Positions 11,601 through 24,620 of a stretch of DNA of 64,000 nucleotides are shown in pieces. Each line of letters starts with the position of its first letter. Within the stretch, counting starts at the first letter, position 1. This DNA comes from Podocnemis expansa (Eukaryota; Chordata; Testudines; Podocnemididae), in the NCBI GenBank assembly GCA_007922195.1, contig ML682123.1:1228311-1292310 (forward strand), read 5' to 3'. Under the pieces are notes generated by a model. That model was not told where the DNA came from and ran no database searches. It saw only the letters and a list, made by a program, of their open reading frames with translations. The position numbers and the translations under genes are program-made.

Positions 11601-14190
11601 CAGAGTTTAGCTTTTCTGTTGGAAAGTGAATTGTGGGTTACAAATGGGGCAGAACAAACAACAAGAAAAGAAACAAAATAAAGAAGCAAACTAGTAGGCA
11701 GAAACCACCCACCTTTTAAATTTAAGGTTTCTAACTTCTTCTAAAAAGCTAATTGAAAAAGTTTTCTGACATTTTTAAAATTTGTTTGAAGAACTTTCTA
11801 AAGAGTGTTCAGTTCATCTCTCAGATAGGATTTAAGAGTGAAGGTCAGTATCTTGGTCCTTGTGAGATTCAGTGACTCGCCCAAACTCTCACAGGGAATT
11901 AAAGTCAAAGGAGAAAATAAAACCAAGATCTTTCATCCCTGCACTGTTCACTAGCCAATGCTGCTTCTTTAGGCCCTGTTATGTCATCTAAACACTTTGA
12001 TAACAACAATGGAGATGGACTTACGTGAAGAGAACTGGGTACCTGCAGCTACAGGTTTGATTGAAGAAAGATCTGAATAGCTGGGACTTGCACTCATTGT
12101 ATATAGTTATCCAGGCTGTCTGTATTCATACTGACTGGAAAGTCTCAGCCAATAAGAGCACAAGATTGCTGTCTAGCTGTCAAGCAGATCAGCATTGTTT
12201 CCTGTGTTCATTTGTTCTGCTAACTCTCTTTCCCTTTCCCTTTGACTAATTCTACCACATTTATAAAAATCCTCTTTTATTTTTTCTCTCTTGACCCAGT
12301 CTTGTTTGTACTTCTAGAAATCACAAAAGGCAGCTGAAGTAGACTTACCTCTGTAAGTGTACAGTTAGATTTTGCTCGTGTTTACATAAGTCACCAGCTA
12401 AACCAACTTAAAAACTCACATCCTTGTTTGGTACAGTCTACATTGATGTAGTCAGATCAATGCAGTGCTGGTGCAGGCACTACATCACTTACATCAACTT
12501 TAGTGACATTCAGGAGGTGTCCCAGAATGCCCCACCTTGATAACTCTGGTTGCCATTTTGGGCTCCACTGCTTTGGGGCCAGGTGCACAGGTACACATCC
12601 TTCCACATTACAGCCTCAGGAACTTTTGAAATTCCACTTTGGTTAGTATGGGAGCTCACCTAACAACTGCCCAGCTGTTGGTGCTGGCTTCCCTCTGCAG
12701 ATGTGCTCCTGACTGGGGCACAAAGGAGGTTTTGGAACTCCTGGGTCTGTGGGGAGAAAGGGTAGGGCAGGATTCAGTTCAGTTTCCCAGTCTGTGTGCA
12801 CTCATGCTTAGGAACAATTGCCATCTTATTTCCCCAACTTTCCCCCTCCATAAGAGGGTATAATCACCATGGCTGAGGCTGCTGATGTACTGCATGAGTG
12901 CCAGGGAGAAGTGAGAATGCAGATCTTGCAAATTGTGAATCAAAGGAAGTGAGTTCAGTGTACCAGCAGGTTCCCACTTAATTTGTGGTATCTTCTCTTG
13001 CAACAAAGACTCACTGTAGACTCTTGTTGTCCTGCAGCTTCCACAGTCAACATTTGACTACCTACACTGTACAGAGAGAACTGCACTTAGGGATTTTGTC
13101 CCTAAACTCTTCCCCCATTCCGCATGAAAAACCAGGGCTACCGCACAACCACTACCACAACACCCAAGGAGAGAATCATGCAATGCTGGCATGACATATG
13201 CTGATCTGTGATAGGTGGCTGGTGTCTGTGTTTGGGAACCAGGAATGAAGGTTCTTTTGCTTTCACAGGATCTTTCCTCTGAATGCATAAAATTTAATTC
13301 AGTTATAAACATGACCCCTTGCAGCAGTTGGGGAGTGTGTAGGGCAGAATAAAAGTCTATTTTGGAAACCCATTCTTCTTTTTCAGTTCACAACAAATGC
13401 TGGTTGGGGCTGATGTCATTCACTGGTAATAGTAATGCATCCCTGGTGATCCACCAGAACTTGTGATACTACTGGGATGCCACTCTTTCTGGTGCTGTGC
13501 TCTGTGGCAAGGTGGTCTGGTGCCCAAACAGGGATGTGTGTGCCAGGTGCCATCCCACAGCAGATAGGGAACCCCACTGCTGCAAAACTATCTACTATTC
13601 TGTGAATTGCCTAGAGCCACAGTCGTACAGAGCAGGAGGAAAGCAGGTGGCAGTTGGGTGCTGCAAATTTCTATTCGCTGATTGCCCCGCATTACTCCAT
13701 TGTCAGTGCAGCTCTTGGTTTGGTGTTGCTGCACCAGAGGGCTGGGTTAGCTCTGCAGCAGAAACATGACCTTGAACATCTGAATGTCCGGCAGCTGGTG
13801 CTTGTCACCCCAAATCTGTATTTCAGTGTCATCCCAGCAGTCAATGCTTGTTCCTCAGGCAAAGAGCCGGCACTCCAGCATCTGCAACTGCTGCAGGACT
13901 GCTAGCAACAACTTTGAATGGTTTCCCTCTACGTTCCATACCACCTAGCCCCAGAAGAATCATCATGCTCAACATGACAACTCTGGTGGCTTTGCAAATA
14001 TTCCAGGTGTTATACCAAGAATTGATGACAAGATCTTATGTGAGGGACAAGGCAATGAGCCGCATTTATTGAAAACACAAAAGCTTCTATAAGCTAAAGT
14101 CACAGAGAAAAATCAACAGTTCTGTCTTGTTCAGAGTTTAAACCCCAACACAGTCCACACAGATAAACACATTTCTGGAACAGGAAGGGA
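8700..14190. other. Presumed upstream flank of the protease homolog, then unassigned sequence
   Basis: The first few hundred bases should hold the 5' UTR and promoter of the minus-strand gene; no clear TATA box is placed with confidence. Beyond about 9 kb I see no exon with splice signals and no repeat I can name, only a run of 12 or more G at about 11056 and AT-rich stretches. Confidence 0.3.
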
Positions 14191-14194
14191 GATA

Positions 14195-14908
14195 GTTACC
14201 AGCCTCACATTGCTTGAGTCTTACCCACTGGCCAGGTGGGAGATCTTGAGTATTGGAGCAGGGTCTAGGTCGCGACGCGATGCTCCTGGAGTTGGAGAAT
14301 GAACCCAGAGTCCATTATTTTCTTCACCCTTTTTATAGGGCCAAAGCCAGAAATTAACATATTCTGTCACGTCATATCCGTCTTTCAAACATGACTCCTT
14401 GATTGTCCTGTTCCTGATCCAGTTTTTGTCATGCTGATGTGGTATTGCTCTCATTCTTCAGCCATCTGGACCTCGCTTATCTTCAGTCTGATGCTTCTCA
14501 CCTCCCAAATTACACAAGCATATACTTTAAATGATGGGCAACAATCACATCAAGGAAAAAAAAAAAAAAAGGTAAGAAAGGTTTCACCAGTACATCCTTT
14601 TCAATAAAAGCTACATATAATTAAAACATCAGTTACAGTCCTTATCATTAGTCTGGCAACTTTAAAACATAATTGTCACTCATTGCTGTCTTCTTTACAA
14701 CCCAGCTGCAAGCTTCTCTTAAGCTGTGGGTGCCCAGTGTTACAAGGTGTGTCTTAGTTGGAAGCTTGAGGGGTAAAGGCAACTATAGAGATCAGTAGGT
14801 GTATAGTATAAGGGTTTTTAATGTGTTCATCACTAAGTTGTACTGTAGTGTCCAGAAAGTGGATCTCTTGTGTGGAGACAGAGCAATTCCCTATTCAAGC
14901 ATATTTTC

Positions 14909-14989
<81 letters not shown>

Positions 14990-15135
14990 AAGGAGATGAG
15001 TTTTACAGGTGTTATAATTACCAGCCTCATCACTCATGCTCATCCACTGGCCAAAGAGTGGGGAGAGCAGGGTACCGCAGGTGCACACAAACTCTCCTGG
15101 AGTGTGGGAGTAGAACCGAACCCAAAGCTTCCATC
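14195..15135. repeat. Two diverged direct copies of an unnamed repeat flanking a microsatellite
   Basis: The stretch from about 14197 (TTACCAGCCTCACATTGC, then CCACTGGCCA) recurs at about 15019 (TTACCAGCCTCATCACTC, then CCACTGGCCA). Both continue with CTCCTGGAG and an AACCCA word. The family is not recognised. Confidence 0.4.
14908..14989. repeat. Three-part microsatellite (CT)n(CA)n(GA)n
   Basis: An uninterrupted CT run passes into CA repeats and then GA repeats. The outer CT and GA blocks are reverse complements, so the tract can fold as a hairpin with a CA loop. Confidence 0.95.
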
Positions 15136-15608
15136 TTGCTGTGTCCTTCTTAAGGGACTCTGGTCCCATTCAAGCTTAGGGGATCCTTTCAGATATGTTG
15201 CTTCTGTTTGATGTGATTGTTTCTAATCACTCAAGATTGTAGCAAACACATTTCTTTGTTGTCTTTCCATCTTCCTCTTTGGGTATTAATTAATTTTATT
15301 CACACTCTTCAACTATCTAGACTGCAAAACTTTGTTATTCTCTTCTCCCTTTTGTTTTATGAAAGTTCCAATGGGGATCTGTCTGTGGCTGGTGCCTGGT
15401 TTCTGTTACTCCACTATCTTACACACATACACCAATCTCTCCTCCAGGGCTGTAATTAGGGCAGGGAGAATGGGGCGAAGCCTCAGGCACCAAATTTTAG
15501 AGAGTGCTGGCTAGGTGCCAGCACGTGGATGCGCAGCTGCGGCCCCTATCTGTCTGGAAGACATAGTCTTCTGGCTGGTAGGGAACTGCAACAGCTAGGC
15601 TGGGAGTT

Positions 15609-15733
15609 TAAATCAAATCAAATCAAATCATAGGGCTGGAAGGGACCTTGTGAGATCATTGAGTCCAAGCCCCTGGGAATTGAACCCAGGACCTTCTGCA
15701 TGTTAAACAGAGGTGCTAGCCACTACACTGAGT
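15609..15733 (-). mobile_element. tRNA-headed, CR1-tailed SINE
   Basis: On the minus strand it begins GTAGTGGCTAGCACC (A-box-like), continues through an anticodon-loop-like TTTAACATG (AAC, tRNA-Val-like) and has the B box GGTTCAATTCC. The tail then reads AAGGTCCCTTCCAGCCCTAT and ends in TGATT repeats, the 3' end of CR1. Flanks AGTTTAAA and AGTTTTTAAA look like a target duplication. Mobilisation by CR1 machinery is inferred from the shared tail. Confidence 0.65.
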
Positions 15734-16975
15734 TTTTAAAACTCCTGCTCAGAGCATGCTCAGGGCAGGAGGAGCAGCCTGTGAAGTGTCCGCTCCAGTG
15801 GCCAGGTAACAGGGCCTGATGGGGCAGGGGGTTCGCTGAGGACAATCAGGCAGCTGGCAGCAAAAGGGAGCTGAGAAATCTGGCAGCAAAGCAGGGAGGG
15901 GTCAGGTCGGCTGGAGGTGGGAGACCAGGCAAGCCAGTAGGTGGCTGGGGAAGGCATCCCCAGAGCACCCTCCACTCCCACCCCTCCTGGGGCTTGGAGA
16001 GCTGCCCGCCATGGGGACACTAGACCCTATGCACTCCTCAATCTTCACCCAGCTCAGAGCTGGCCCAGGCCAGCTGTGTATACACAGCGGTGCTCTCCGG
16101 CTGCCTGAGCAGGGCTAGTGCTGTGCAAGGTGCCCTGAACTAGGAAGCCCAAGTCCCGAGTCGTGGCACAGGCAGCTAGCCTGCACCACAGCATGGGGAA
16201 GAGCAGGCAGTGCCCCACTCCAAAGACAGAACAAACAACGCAGCTGGGGGCGTGGGGTTGGCTCAGGGACATACCCCTGCCGTGTAAAGGGAGCAGGGCA
16301 GGTGAGTTAGGGTGGAATTGGGGTTTGGGGAGGGGTCGGGCCAGAATGATAAAGATGTAAATAAATCTGGAATGTAAATAAAACAGAGATTGTTTTGAGC
16401 CATGATGTTTGAATTTCAATGCTCCCAGAGTCTGAAGTATTGTGATCTAGTCTTGCGTTTTAGGCCCACTTATACTAAGAGAGGGTATTTTTAAAGGGTG
16501 AACTACTGGTCCGATGATTTACAGCTGGTATCTTGCTCTTTAATTCTTATTACCAGTGGTTGCATATTCCAGTTATCATGTAATACAGATATATTCATTA
16601 ATGCTTCATTTGCTGCACCCCCAGCACAGCCCCATGATTCATTGGTGCTTAAAAGTCTGTTTTCTTTTCAATTCAGGTTCAAGATCAGGGCCTCATTGTG
16701 TCAGATGCTGTGGGAAATTCATAAAAGAGTGTACAATCTAAACAGATAAGATTTTGGATCCTAAAGGCCAAATTCCTTTTGAAAACATACTTGTGGTCCT
16801 AATGCAGCTAGCATTCAACACTGCCTAAATACCTTTAAATGTCTGGGTCAGAGGAATTAAGCCATTTACCCAAGGTCACAAAAGAAGCTTGTCTTCAAGG
16901 AGGCTATTGAACTCAGCTGACTCCCCTTCCAATGCCTTAAGCATAAAACTATGCTTCATCCCCTTCCAACATAAA

Positions 16976-18641
16976 GGCTATGTCCATGCTTAGGTGGTTA
17001 AATTGATTTAACTTAAATCAAACTAATTAAAGCAAAATAATAATCATTAAATTGATTTAAGTTAAATCTATTTAACATGCCTGCACTAGAAACCCAGATT
17101 GAACTATTATGTCCATAGACAGAATTTGCTAGTTCAATTTAGGAGAGGGGCACCTTGGGAGGTGTGGCAACAGGGTCCCCAAGATGGGTCATGCCAACAC
17201 CCAGTCCCTTACCTGGCTTTCGCCTGGTGAGCAGGGTGGCAGGCAAAAACATTCCCCCATCCGGTTCTGGGTACGCTGAATCTGGTGGGGGAGAAGGCAT
17301 CCCCCCACCTGGATGCTTCCCCACACGCTCAGCTGGGCATGTGCAAGTGACCCTCTCACCTGGCTTTGCCAGCACTGGCTGGGCGTGGGGAGGGGGCACC
17401 CCACTCCAGGCTCCCTGCATGCTGTTCAGGTGGCAGGGGAAGGGACCCTGTGCCCAGCACCTGGAGCACTGGTTGTGCAGCTGGGAACACAACCCACGCC
17501 TAGCTGCTGGTGCACTGGCTAGGTGGCATGGAGAAGGGACCCCTGCGCCAGGCTCCTGGTGCACTGGCTGGGCACACGGAGACGGCACCCCATGCCCAGC
17601 TCCCAGTGCGCTGGCTGAGCAGCAGAGAACACAGTCGTCCTCCACCACCCAGCCAGCGCGCTGGGAGATGGTCACAGGTTGTCTTCTCCCTGTGCCTGGC
17701 CAGCACTACAGGAACTGGGCACAGGGTCTCCTTCTCTCTGTCACCCAGCCAGCATACTGGTAGGCAGGTGTGGGGTGCCTTCTCTCCGCGCTGAGCAAGT
17801 GTGCTGGGAGCTGGTTGCTGGGGTGCATTCCCAGCACCAGCCAGCACTCTGGGAGCAGGGCATGGGGGCCCCATCTCCCCACACTTGACAGCACTCTGGG
17901 AGTCTGGCATGGGGGTTCCTTCTACCCATTGCCCAGCCAGCACACTGGGAGCTAGGCAGGGGTTGACCTCTCCTCGCACCCAGCAAATGCATCAGGAACC
18001 AGGCACAGGGGTGCATTCCTCACGCTGGCCAGTGCTGGGAGTTGGATCTAGGGTGCCTTTTCCCCACACCCAGCCAGCGTGCTGGGAGCCAGATGCATGC
18101 TGCCTTCTCTCTGCACCTGGCCAGAGCTCCCTTTCTCCCCGTGCCCAGGCAGCACTAACAAAGCTGGGTGCAGGGGTTGCTTCCCCACACTCAGCTGAGC
18201 ACGTGGGATTCTAGCCGGTTGGGGGGGTGCCTTCTCCCCCACCTGGCCAGCGTGTCCAGAGCTGGGCATGTGGGTTCCCACCTCCCCCTGACCACCCGGG
18301 GGTGGATTCCTTTGAGGCTACTTGCCCCAGGCACTGGAGGGCAGCCTCATCCTTACAGGGTGTCATGCACCCTGGCAGGGAGATGGTCAAACCTCCCTTA
18401 GAATCAAAATAATGTTTAAATCAAAATAACACGCCTATGCTGCATTATTTCAAAATAGCCATTTTGCTTTAACCATCATTCTGACACAATGTGATATTTT
18501 ATTATATTAAAATGAGCTTTCCTTATGTTGAAATGAGGGAGCTCCTCATCTTGATATAAAGAAAGCTAGTGGAGACTTGTGTTTCGTTAAATCAAAATAA
18601 TTACCATTATTTTGATTTAAAGAGTAAGTGTGGACATACCC
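16976..18641. mobile_element. Terminal-inverted-repeat DNA element with GC-rich core
   Basis: Left end GGCTATGTCCATGCTTA and right end AGTGTGGACATACCC are inverted partners. The shoulders are rich in ATTGATTTAA and TTGATTTAAA words, the core is very GC-rich. It belongs with the elements at 39719, 40666, 41913, 43691, 53013, 56581 and 59450. No transposase frame is seen. Target duplication here is unclear (AAA and AGA). Confidence 0.7.
17380..18290. repeat. GC-rich imperfect minisatellite inside the DNA element
   Basis: Units of roughly 40-60 bases are built on CAGCNNNCTGGGAGC, GGGGCACCCC and TGCCCAGC words, repeated about 20 times with strong drift. Long frames here in several phases are composition effects. 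Confidence 0.75.
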
Positions 18642-18649
18642 AGAATGTC

Positions 18650-19815
18650 TGGAAAGCTTGAAAAAGACACAGACTTCACCCTCACCCCTTCACAAGGAGG
18701 TGCAAAATATAAGTATTGTGTGTGTGATTTGTATTCTTTTCCATTTGTTTTTACTATATAGCCTGAATAATGCCAGTGGTCAAGTTCCCTGCTTGCACTA
18801 GACAGACTTTGCTGCTGTGAAATGCCTGAGCTTCAGGTCACAGCTAAATCCATCTCAAATGACACTTAATAATACTTAATAATAATAAAAACCTCACTAC
18901 CATAAACGTTAAGTACCTCATGTGAAAAGCCAGGGCTGTAACTACAGCCAGGCCAATGGGACTTTGCCCCGGCCAAGCCAGAGAGCTCAGTAGAGCCACT
19001 CTATTAAAAGGTGCGTTTCGCTGCGCTGGCCCCAAGCACCGCTAATGGGAAGGGGAGTGGTTCCAATCAGAATGTGCCCAGGTACTGAAATAGCACGTTC
19101 TGGCTCTGTTAAAGGCTTCCTGCATTACTTGTCATTCTCCAGATCCATTCTAATAGCAGTGATTTTAATAGACTTTCTACTACAGTAAGTTCTCTTTTAA
19201 TATATATTGGAAGCTTATTTCTTCTCTTACTTTACAGTCTCTTTCCACTGATATAAATTGCATAACCTTATTTTACATCAACATATATGAGAAAATAATT
19301 GGGATCACTGCACTTAAAAATGATTCAGGTGAAGAATTATTCCTTCTCTTGAGCTCTGTTAAAAGATGTAATCTCATAGCTTCTTAAACTGGAAAGTGTG
19401 GATCCTTGCAGTAGTTTGATCCTGCAATGGCTGCTGGTATTTCCAACATCTATGTCTAATATCTCCCACAGAAAAACATATCAAATGAGTCTCCCCAACA
19501 CCCTGACTTTAGTGGAGCTACATTTATCTTCACCAGCTGGGATCAGGATCATGTGGTATCTATACACCATCAGAATTTATTCCTTATTCTCCCACCCCTC
19601 CTTTCTCTCTTGTGAAACTTTTAGTTTAGTGACTTCTGGAGATAACCCAAATCTGTTCAGAAACATCTGCACCTTCTTTTTTTCACCAGAAATTTTTTGA
19701 AGCTGTTGAAAATCTCGTGTCTTTTGCCTGTTAAGAAACTAAATTCCATGGCAGCAAGTCTCCATGTTGCAGTTAAAGCAATTCACATGAAGTCCTGTTC
19801 ATGTAAGCCATAGGT
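18650..19815. other. No recognised feature
   Basis: AT-rich sequence without exon-like frames or repeats I can assign. Confidence 0.3.
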
Positions 19816-19819
19816 CTCC

Positions 19820-20260
19820 ATGCTATTTGTATAGACTTTGTATCTGAGCCAGCATTTAAATCTTCATGATCACTCCATCAATTATTTGTTAATTGCTGTG
19901 CTCACACAGATGAATACTAAATCAAGACTTCAAAGAGAAGCTACTGAAACTGAATTCATTTGTAAATTTGGTTGCATTGCTTCAAGTCTTAATCAGGACA
20001 CTGGATTTTCTCTCATTACGACAGGTAATGACCTCATTTCCCTCTGTATACTGTTTGCCAGTGTTTGAATCTTTACAACTGTTTTGATTTGCTGTTACAG
20101 TGTGACCTGTTCCCATGACTTACACTTCCTTGAATTTATTTCCTCCTATTCTATAAGTTCCCCCATCCTCAAAGCATCTGACAAAGTGGAATTTTCTCCC
20201 ACAAAAGTTTGTTCAATAAATAAACTTATTAGTCTTTAAGTTTCACAGGACTCCATGTTT
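19820..20260 (+). mobile_element. Penelope-like element, 3' fragment
   Basis: A degenerate GIY-YIG endonuclease C-terminus (RLQREATETEFICK, then GFSLITTG) at about 19838-20030 is followed by the family tail GCATCTGACAAAGTGGAATT, a hairpin with TCTCCCACAAAAG, AATAAA and TTAGTCTTTAAG. The same tail recurs across the window. Confidence 0.75.
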
Positions 20261-20568
20261 GTTTTAATAAGCAGAGTTTTAGGAATCTGCTTTAGACCTA
20301 CACGTTCCCAGCTCATCTACAATGCTACCATATCCAAGACTGGTTCTAGCAAAAGGAAGGTGGGAGTGACCACTCCTTGACCACTTGACTCACAACTCAT
20401 TCAGCATTTATTGTTCTACTCCTGAAGCCACATACAGCTTCAAAGAGAAATGTCAGACAGGTTGCAACCTGCTGACATACAGCAAGAGAAAACCTTGCTC
20501 CATACACCTCAAAGACCATCCCACTGAGAACTGATTGAGACCACCCAAGGACACCAGTTGTTGATACA

Positions 20569-21210
20569 GGATACTTATATTGACACTGGGGGAATCTTTT
20601 AAGTTGACTTAACAAGGTCGATTTTAAGTTGACTTAAAGTCAACCATATTAAGTTGACTTAAGTGTATGTATATACTGGAGACAGTATAGACATCCCCCA
20701 GGACCCTGGGCTTGGGCAGTACCCCCTACTCCACCCTGGGGCCCATCTGGCTTGGGAACCCAATCCAGCTTTAGGGTCTGATCCAGCTCCTCCCACCACC
20801 AGCAAGCAGCTTGGAACCCGATCTGGCCCGAAGTTGCCTGCCCCTTATGGCAAGCAGATCAGGGCTGGATTGGGCTACAGGCTGGCTGCCACTTCTGGCA
20901 AGCATCATGGGGTCAGATCAGGCTCTGAGCCACATACCAGCGATAGTTGGAGCCAGATTGGGTCCTGGGGCTGCATCAGGTTGCTGGAGCCCAGTCAGGC
21001 CCCAGGTCTGGCAAAGTGCATGGGCCTGGGTCCTAGCTCTTCCTCTACATAGGTTAACTTAAGGCTTAAGTCAACCTCAGTGTCAGTGTTATCAAGTCAA
21101 TTTAAGCAACTGCTTATGTCTACTTAATATAAATGCAATTTGGAGACGGAATTCCTTAGCTTGACCTAAGACAGGTTAAGTTGACATAAAGCTCTAGTGT
21201 AGAAATATCC
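20569..21210. mobile_element. Terminal-inverted-repeat element (TTAAGTTGACTTAA type)
   Basis: Left shoulder AAGTTGACTTAAC and right shoulder GGTTAAGTTGACATAAAG are inverted. The ends (GGATACTTATATTGACACT and TAGTGTAGAAATATCC) are diverged forms of the family ends. The core is GC-rich. A larger relative is at 53013-54322. Confidence 0.6.
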
Positions 21211-21214
21211 TTAG

Positions 21215-22040
21215 TGATTAGTTTGTGTACCAGTGAAATATTGTACAACTGATTTGCAGATCAATAAGTTTTAATGTGCAAGGTTTTCTATAAATATACT
21301 AGCTGAATACAAAGGCTAATATTAGCTACAGTATATCATACTTACTAACCCTGGAGAGCTAAGCAGTCACTCATAAGATTGTATACAGGAATGGCATTCT
21401 TCAGGGATCCTGCCAGGGGCTCAATGGATCCTCTGGTCTGACTGGCAATACCTCTTGTGAAATCAAGCATTTATGACATGTGCCCTGTTTCTAAGAGGTG
21501 ACTTTCTATACACCACTTTCACCTCATTACCTATCTATTTAATTATTACATGACCTATATCAGGTTTTCATTCTTTACTAAGTTCAGTTTTCATCATAAC
21601 CAGGGTCATCAAAACACCATCTGCTGATTGGATGGGTGACAAGAAACTATGCCTCTTGGCAGCACAAAAAGGTATCCCTAGACTTGCAAGGATAAATTGC
21701 TATTCCCTTCACCTTTATCTATTTTGGCAAGCATTCATGTTATGTATTTTGTCTTCTTATGTACCATATGTGGTGTTCCCCTCCAAAGATCTGGTTTGCT
21801 GTGCCCCTGTGCCCCCCCACAACCCAATCTCCACTCCTGAGCCCTCACTTAGGCAAGTGGATTCCCATACCTTGGTCAGTCTACACCAGCCTCCTGCATG
21901 TAACAGGTCCCAAGCAATGGGTGTGCACTCTCTGGCCTCTAAGGGGATAGTCCCCAAGTGAACACCCCCAGACACTACACCAGGAACTTCCATCCTAGAG
22001 GAATGGCACACTTTCCAAATCACTGTAGATTCATGGACAC
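21215..22040. other. No recognised feature
   Basis: Unassigned sequence between the DNA element and the LTR-like repeat. No coding frame with splice signals was recognised. Confidence 0.3.
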
Positions 22041-22044
22041 TTGT

Positions 22045-23060
22045 GTGGTGCTGCCTCAGTCTAGGGGACTGTTTGTGATTGTTTTTCATATTAATACTTC
22101 ATATTTGTAATAAGCCATATGTGGTGTTCTAGGTTTGGTATCAGCAGGAAGGCTGTAATCTGCTAGGAACAATTATATGTTTTATAGCTAGGTATCATGC
22201 CTGTATTAGAAATTAGAGATTTATTTGTTTTATTCGTAATCCAAGTTATTTGACTCCAAGCAATCCCAGGCTGGGGGCATCTGCAAAACTAATGTGCTAC
22301 TAATTGCCCATGGGGAGCTTCCAGCTGCAGTGGGCCCAAGGAGAAACCTGTTCAGCCAGTTATCAGGCTGACCAGGTGACTCAATTCCATTATGATTTGG
22401 TAGGGATTCTGTGAGCATGTGGCAGCCACAGGTGATAAAAGACTGTGGCCTCATCTCCATTTTGTCTTTAGTCTTTGGTCTTCAGCCTGTCTGCAACTGA
22501 CACTTTCCTCTGGAACTATTCTTCTGGGACTGAACAAAGGACTGACACCCACCCAGCTGCTGCTGCTGCTGCTGGATGCACACCAGAGGAGTGGGACTAA
22601 TCTGCAAACTACAAGATCTTCAAGGAGTTGTTTTCTACGGACTCTAAATCATTCATTTTGACCCTTTAACATCTTTCATATTTTGTATGATTTCTTTTTA
22701 TATTAAACCTTTAGTTGTAGCTACTAAAGAATTGACTGGCAGCATGGTATTTTGGATAAAATCCAAGCCTGTATTGTTCTGGGTGACGTGGCTGGCCCTT
22801 TGGGATCAGGAGAACCTGTTTCCTAAAGAGACCCAGTGGCTAGAGGGGAGAATAAGAACTGATGTGCAATAAGGGGGCTGTTTTTATTTTGCCATGAGTG
22901 GTGATGACCAGAGTAGGGAATCAGAAGCATGTTTTGTTACTGACTGGCAGACTGGTTTAAGTACCACCCATAAGTGGTTTGGGGGTTTGGCCCCTGGTTT
23001 TGCAGCTTGCCGTCATTTTGGCACATTTAGAAAGTTATCTCAGGAGGCCCAGGTCACAAC
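22045..23060 (+). repeat. LTR-like dispersed repeat, copy C
   Basis: Colinear with copy B at 4134-5165, including CATATTTGTAATAA, CTCCATTTTGTCTT, TTAAACCTTTAGTTGTAG, GATGACCAGAGT and CAGGAGGCCCAGGTCAC. It carries a short CTG-repeat expansion at about 22556-22574. Confidence 0.6.
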
Positions 23061-23594
23061 TTGTTCACCCATTTATCATGGAAAGGGTTGTGCCCATTCA
23101 TAGACTCTGAAATCCACATAGCTGTGGATAAAACACACACTAATTTATTGAGTAAAACATTATTTTAAGTGAATATATAGCAAATCAATGCACAATCATT
23201 TAATGGAGGATTCAGGAGTTACCACAAACAAATAAAAGATATAAGATGCATTCTAAACTTACATCCTACCTAACTTAATCTCATGGTCCAAGACTACCCA
23301 CAAGGTGTTCGGTTGAAAGATGTTTTTACAGACAGTCTCTGCCTGTTACTAGGCAGGGCCAGGATCATCTTTGCAGTTGGAGAATGTTTCAAGATGGATC
23401 TTCTCTGTCCAAAGTGCCCCTAACCATTCAAAGTCTCTCCAGGCTCTGACAATCACCCCAAACCATGCTATCTTCTGCTCCAAGTGACATGCCAATTTTT
23501 AGAGATTTGAGTAAACACAAGGGTTAGCCATTAACCAAGGGTTAGTGGCAGGGTTGATGGTTGGGATGGAGTCAAGGCTAAAGTGGGGTTAGAG

Positions 23595-24415
23595 CAGGAT
23601 TGTCAAATTTATGGCCCCTGGTCCAGATCCAGCCCACAAAGGGCACTTATATGACCCACAGAGCTGCTTCGTGGGCTGCGCCTAGGAGCTCTCTGCAGCA
23701 GCAAACAGAAGCTGCTGGCAGGGTAGAGCAGGGCTAGGTGCTTACACTCTGACTCACTCAAGTGATCTAATTCACTGCACAGGGAACAAAGGATGAGCTC
23801 CAGCCAACCCCGGTTCAGCTCTTCTGTGGTCTGCCAGACAATAAAAGTCTCAGTTGCAGCAGGCTAAGCTCTGCTCCTGGAGAGCCACCCCCCAACCCCA
23901 CCTGTTCATTGTCAGTCAGTCAGTCAGCATGCTAATCTGATTGACAGCACACTGCACAAATCACAAATAGGAAAAGGAAAAAGTGGGCAAGGTCCACATG
24001 GAGAATGAGCCAATCAAAAGCCAGCCAGGACTGAGCCCAACAAAAGGCCAGCATACCGAATGACATACAGTGAGTGGGCAGGGAGGGGTGGAGGCAGGAG
24101 CACAGCCTGCCTGTGACTGAGACAATATGGTTGATTGCCACCCACCATGGGATAGGGGACATGGAAAGGGAAGGGGGACTAGGAGCTGCATAGCAAGGGG
24201 GTGTGTCATGGAGCCAGTGTGGCAAAGGGGAGCCCACAGGGCAGGGGAAAGGGAAGGTGTCGGAGAGCCTGCAGGGCTGGGTAGGGAGAAGAGGAGCTCA
24301 TGCTGTTCTGAAAGTGGCAGGGGAAAGGACTGGGGAGTCACTTCAGACAAATTGCCTGCAACAAGTGTTTTGCCTTCCAATCTGGCCCCCACTTTGAATG
24401 AATTTGACACCTCTG
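23595..24415. mobile_element. Nonautonomous hAT element with perfect 8-bp target duplication
   Basis: Ends CAGGATTGTCAAATT and AATTTGACACCTCTG are inverted repeats of the hAT type. Both flanks are GGTTAGAG (23587-23594 and 24416-24423). No transposase frame is present in the 821 bp. Confidence 0.85.
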
Positions 24416-24478
24416 GGTTAGAGGATAGGGTTAGAATTAATATTAGGTGTTTAGGGCTGGTTGAGTTAGGTAACATTA

Positions 24479-24620
24479 GGGCTATGATAGATGGAACCAG
24501 CAGACCATCTAGTCTGACCAGATTGCAGACCCCCAACACCGCCCAGCCAAGAACCAGAATTAGACCCAAAGTCTGCAGCATTCAGGAGCCTGAGCTATCA
24601 AGTCCCAAGTGTAGAGAACA
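24479..24620 (-). mobile_element. CR1 LINE 3' fragment
   Basis: Contains the 3' signature in reverse (GACCATCTAGTCTGACCAG), close to the CR1 end sequence, followed by degraded upstream sequence. Confidence 0.55.

Noticed and set aside
15655..15735. Functional tRNA-Val gene
   Set aside because: The acceptor stem is degraded and the sequence continues directly into a CR1-type tail; it is a SINE head.
17139..18400. Long overlapping frames on both strands
   Set aside because: GC-rich minisatellite gives open frames in several phases; no domain or splice logic.
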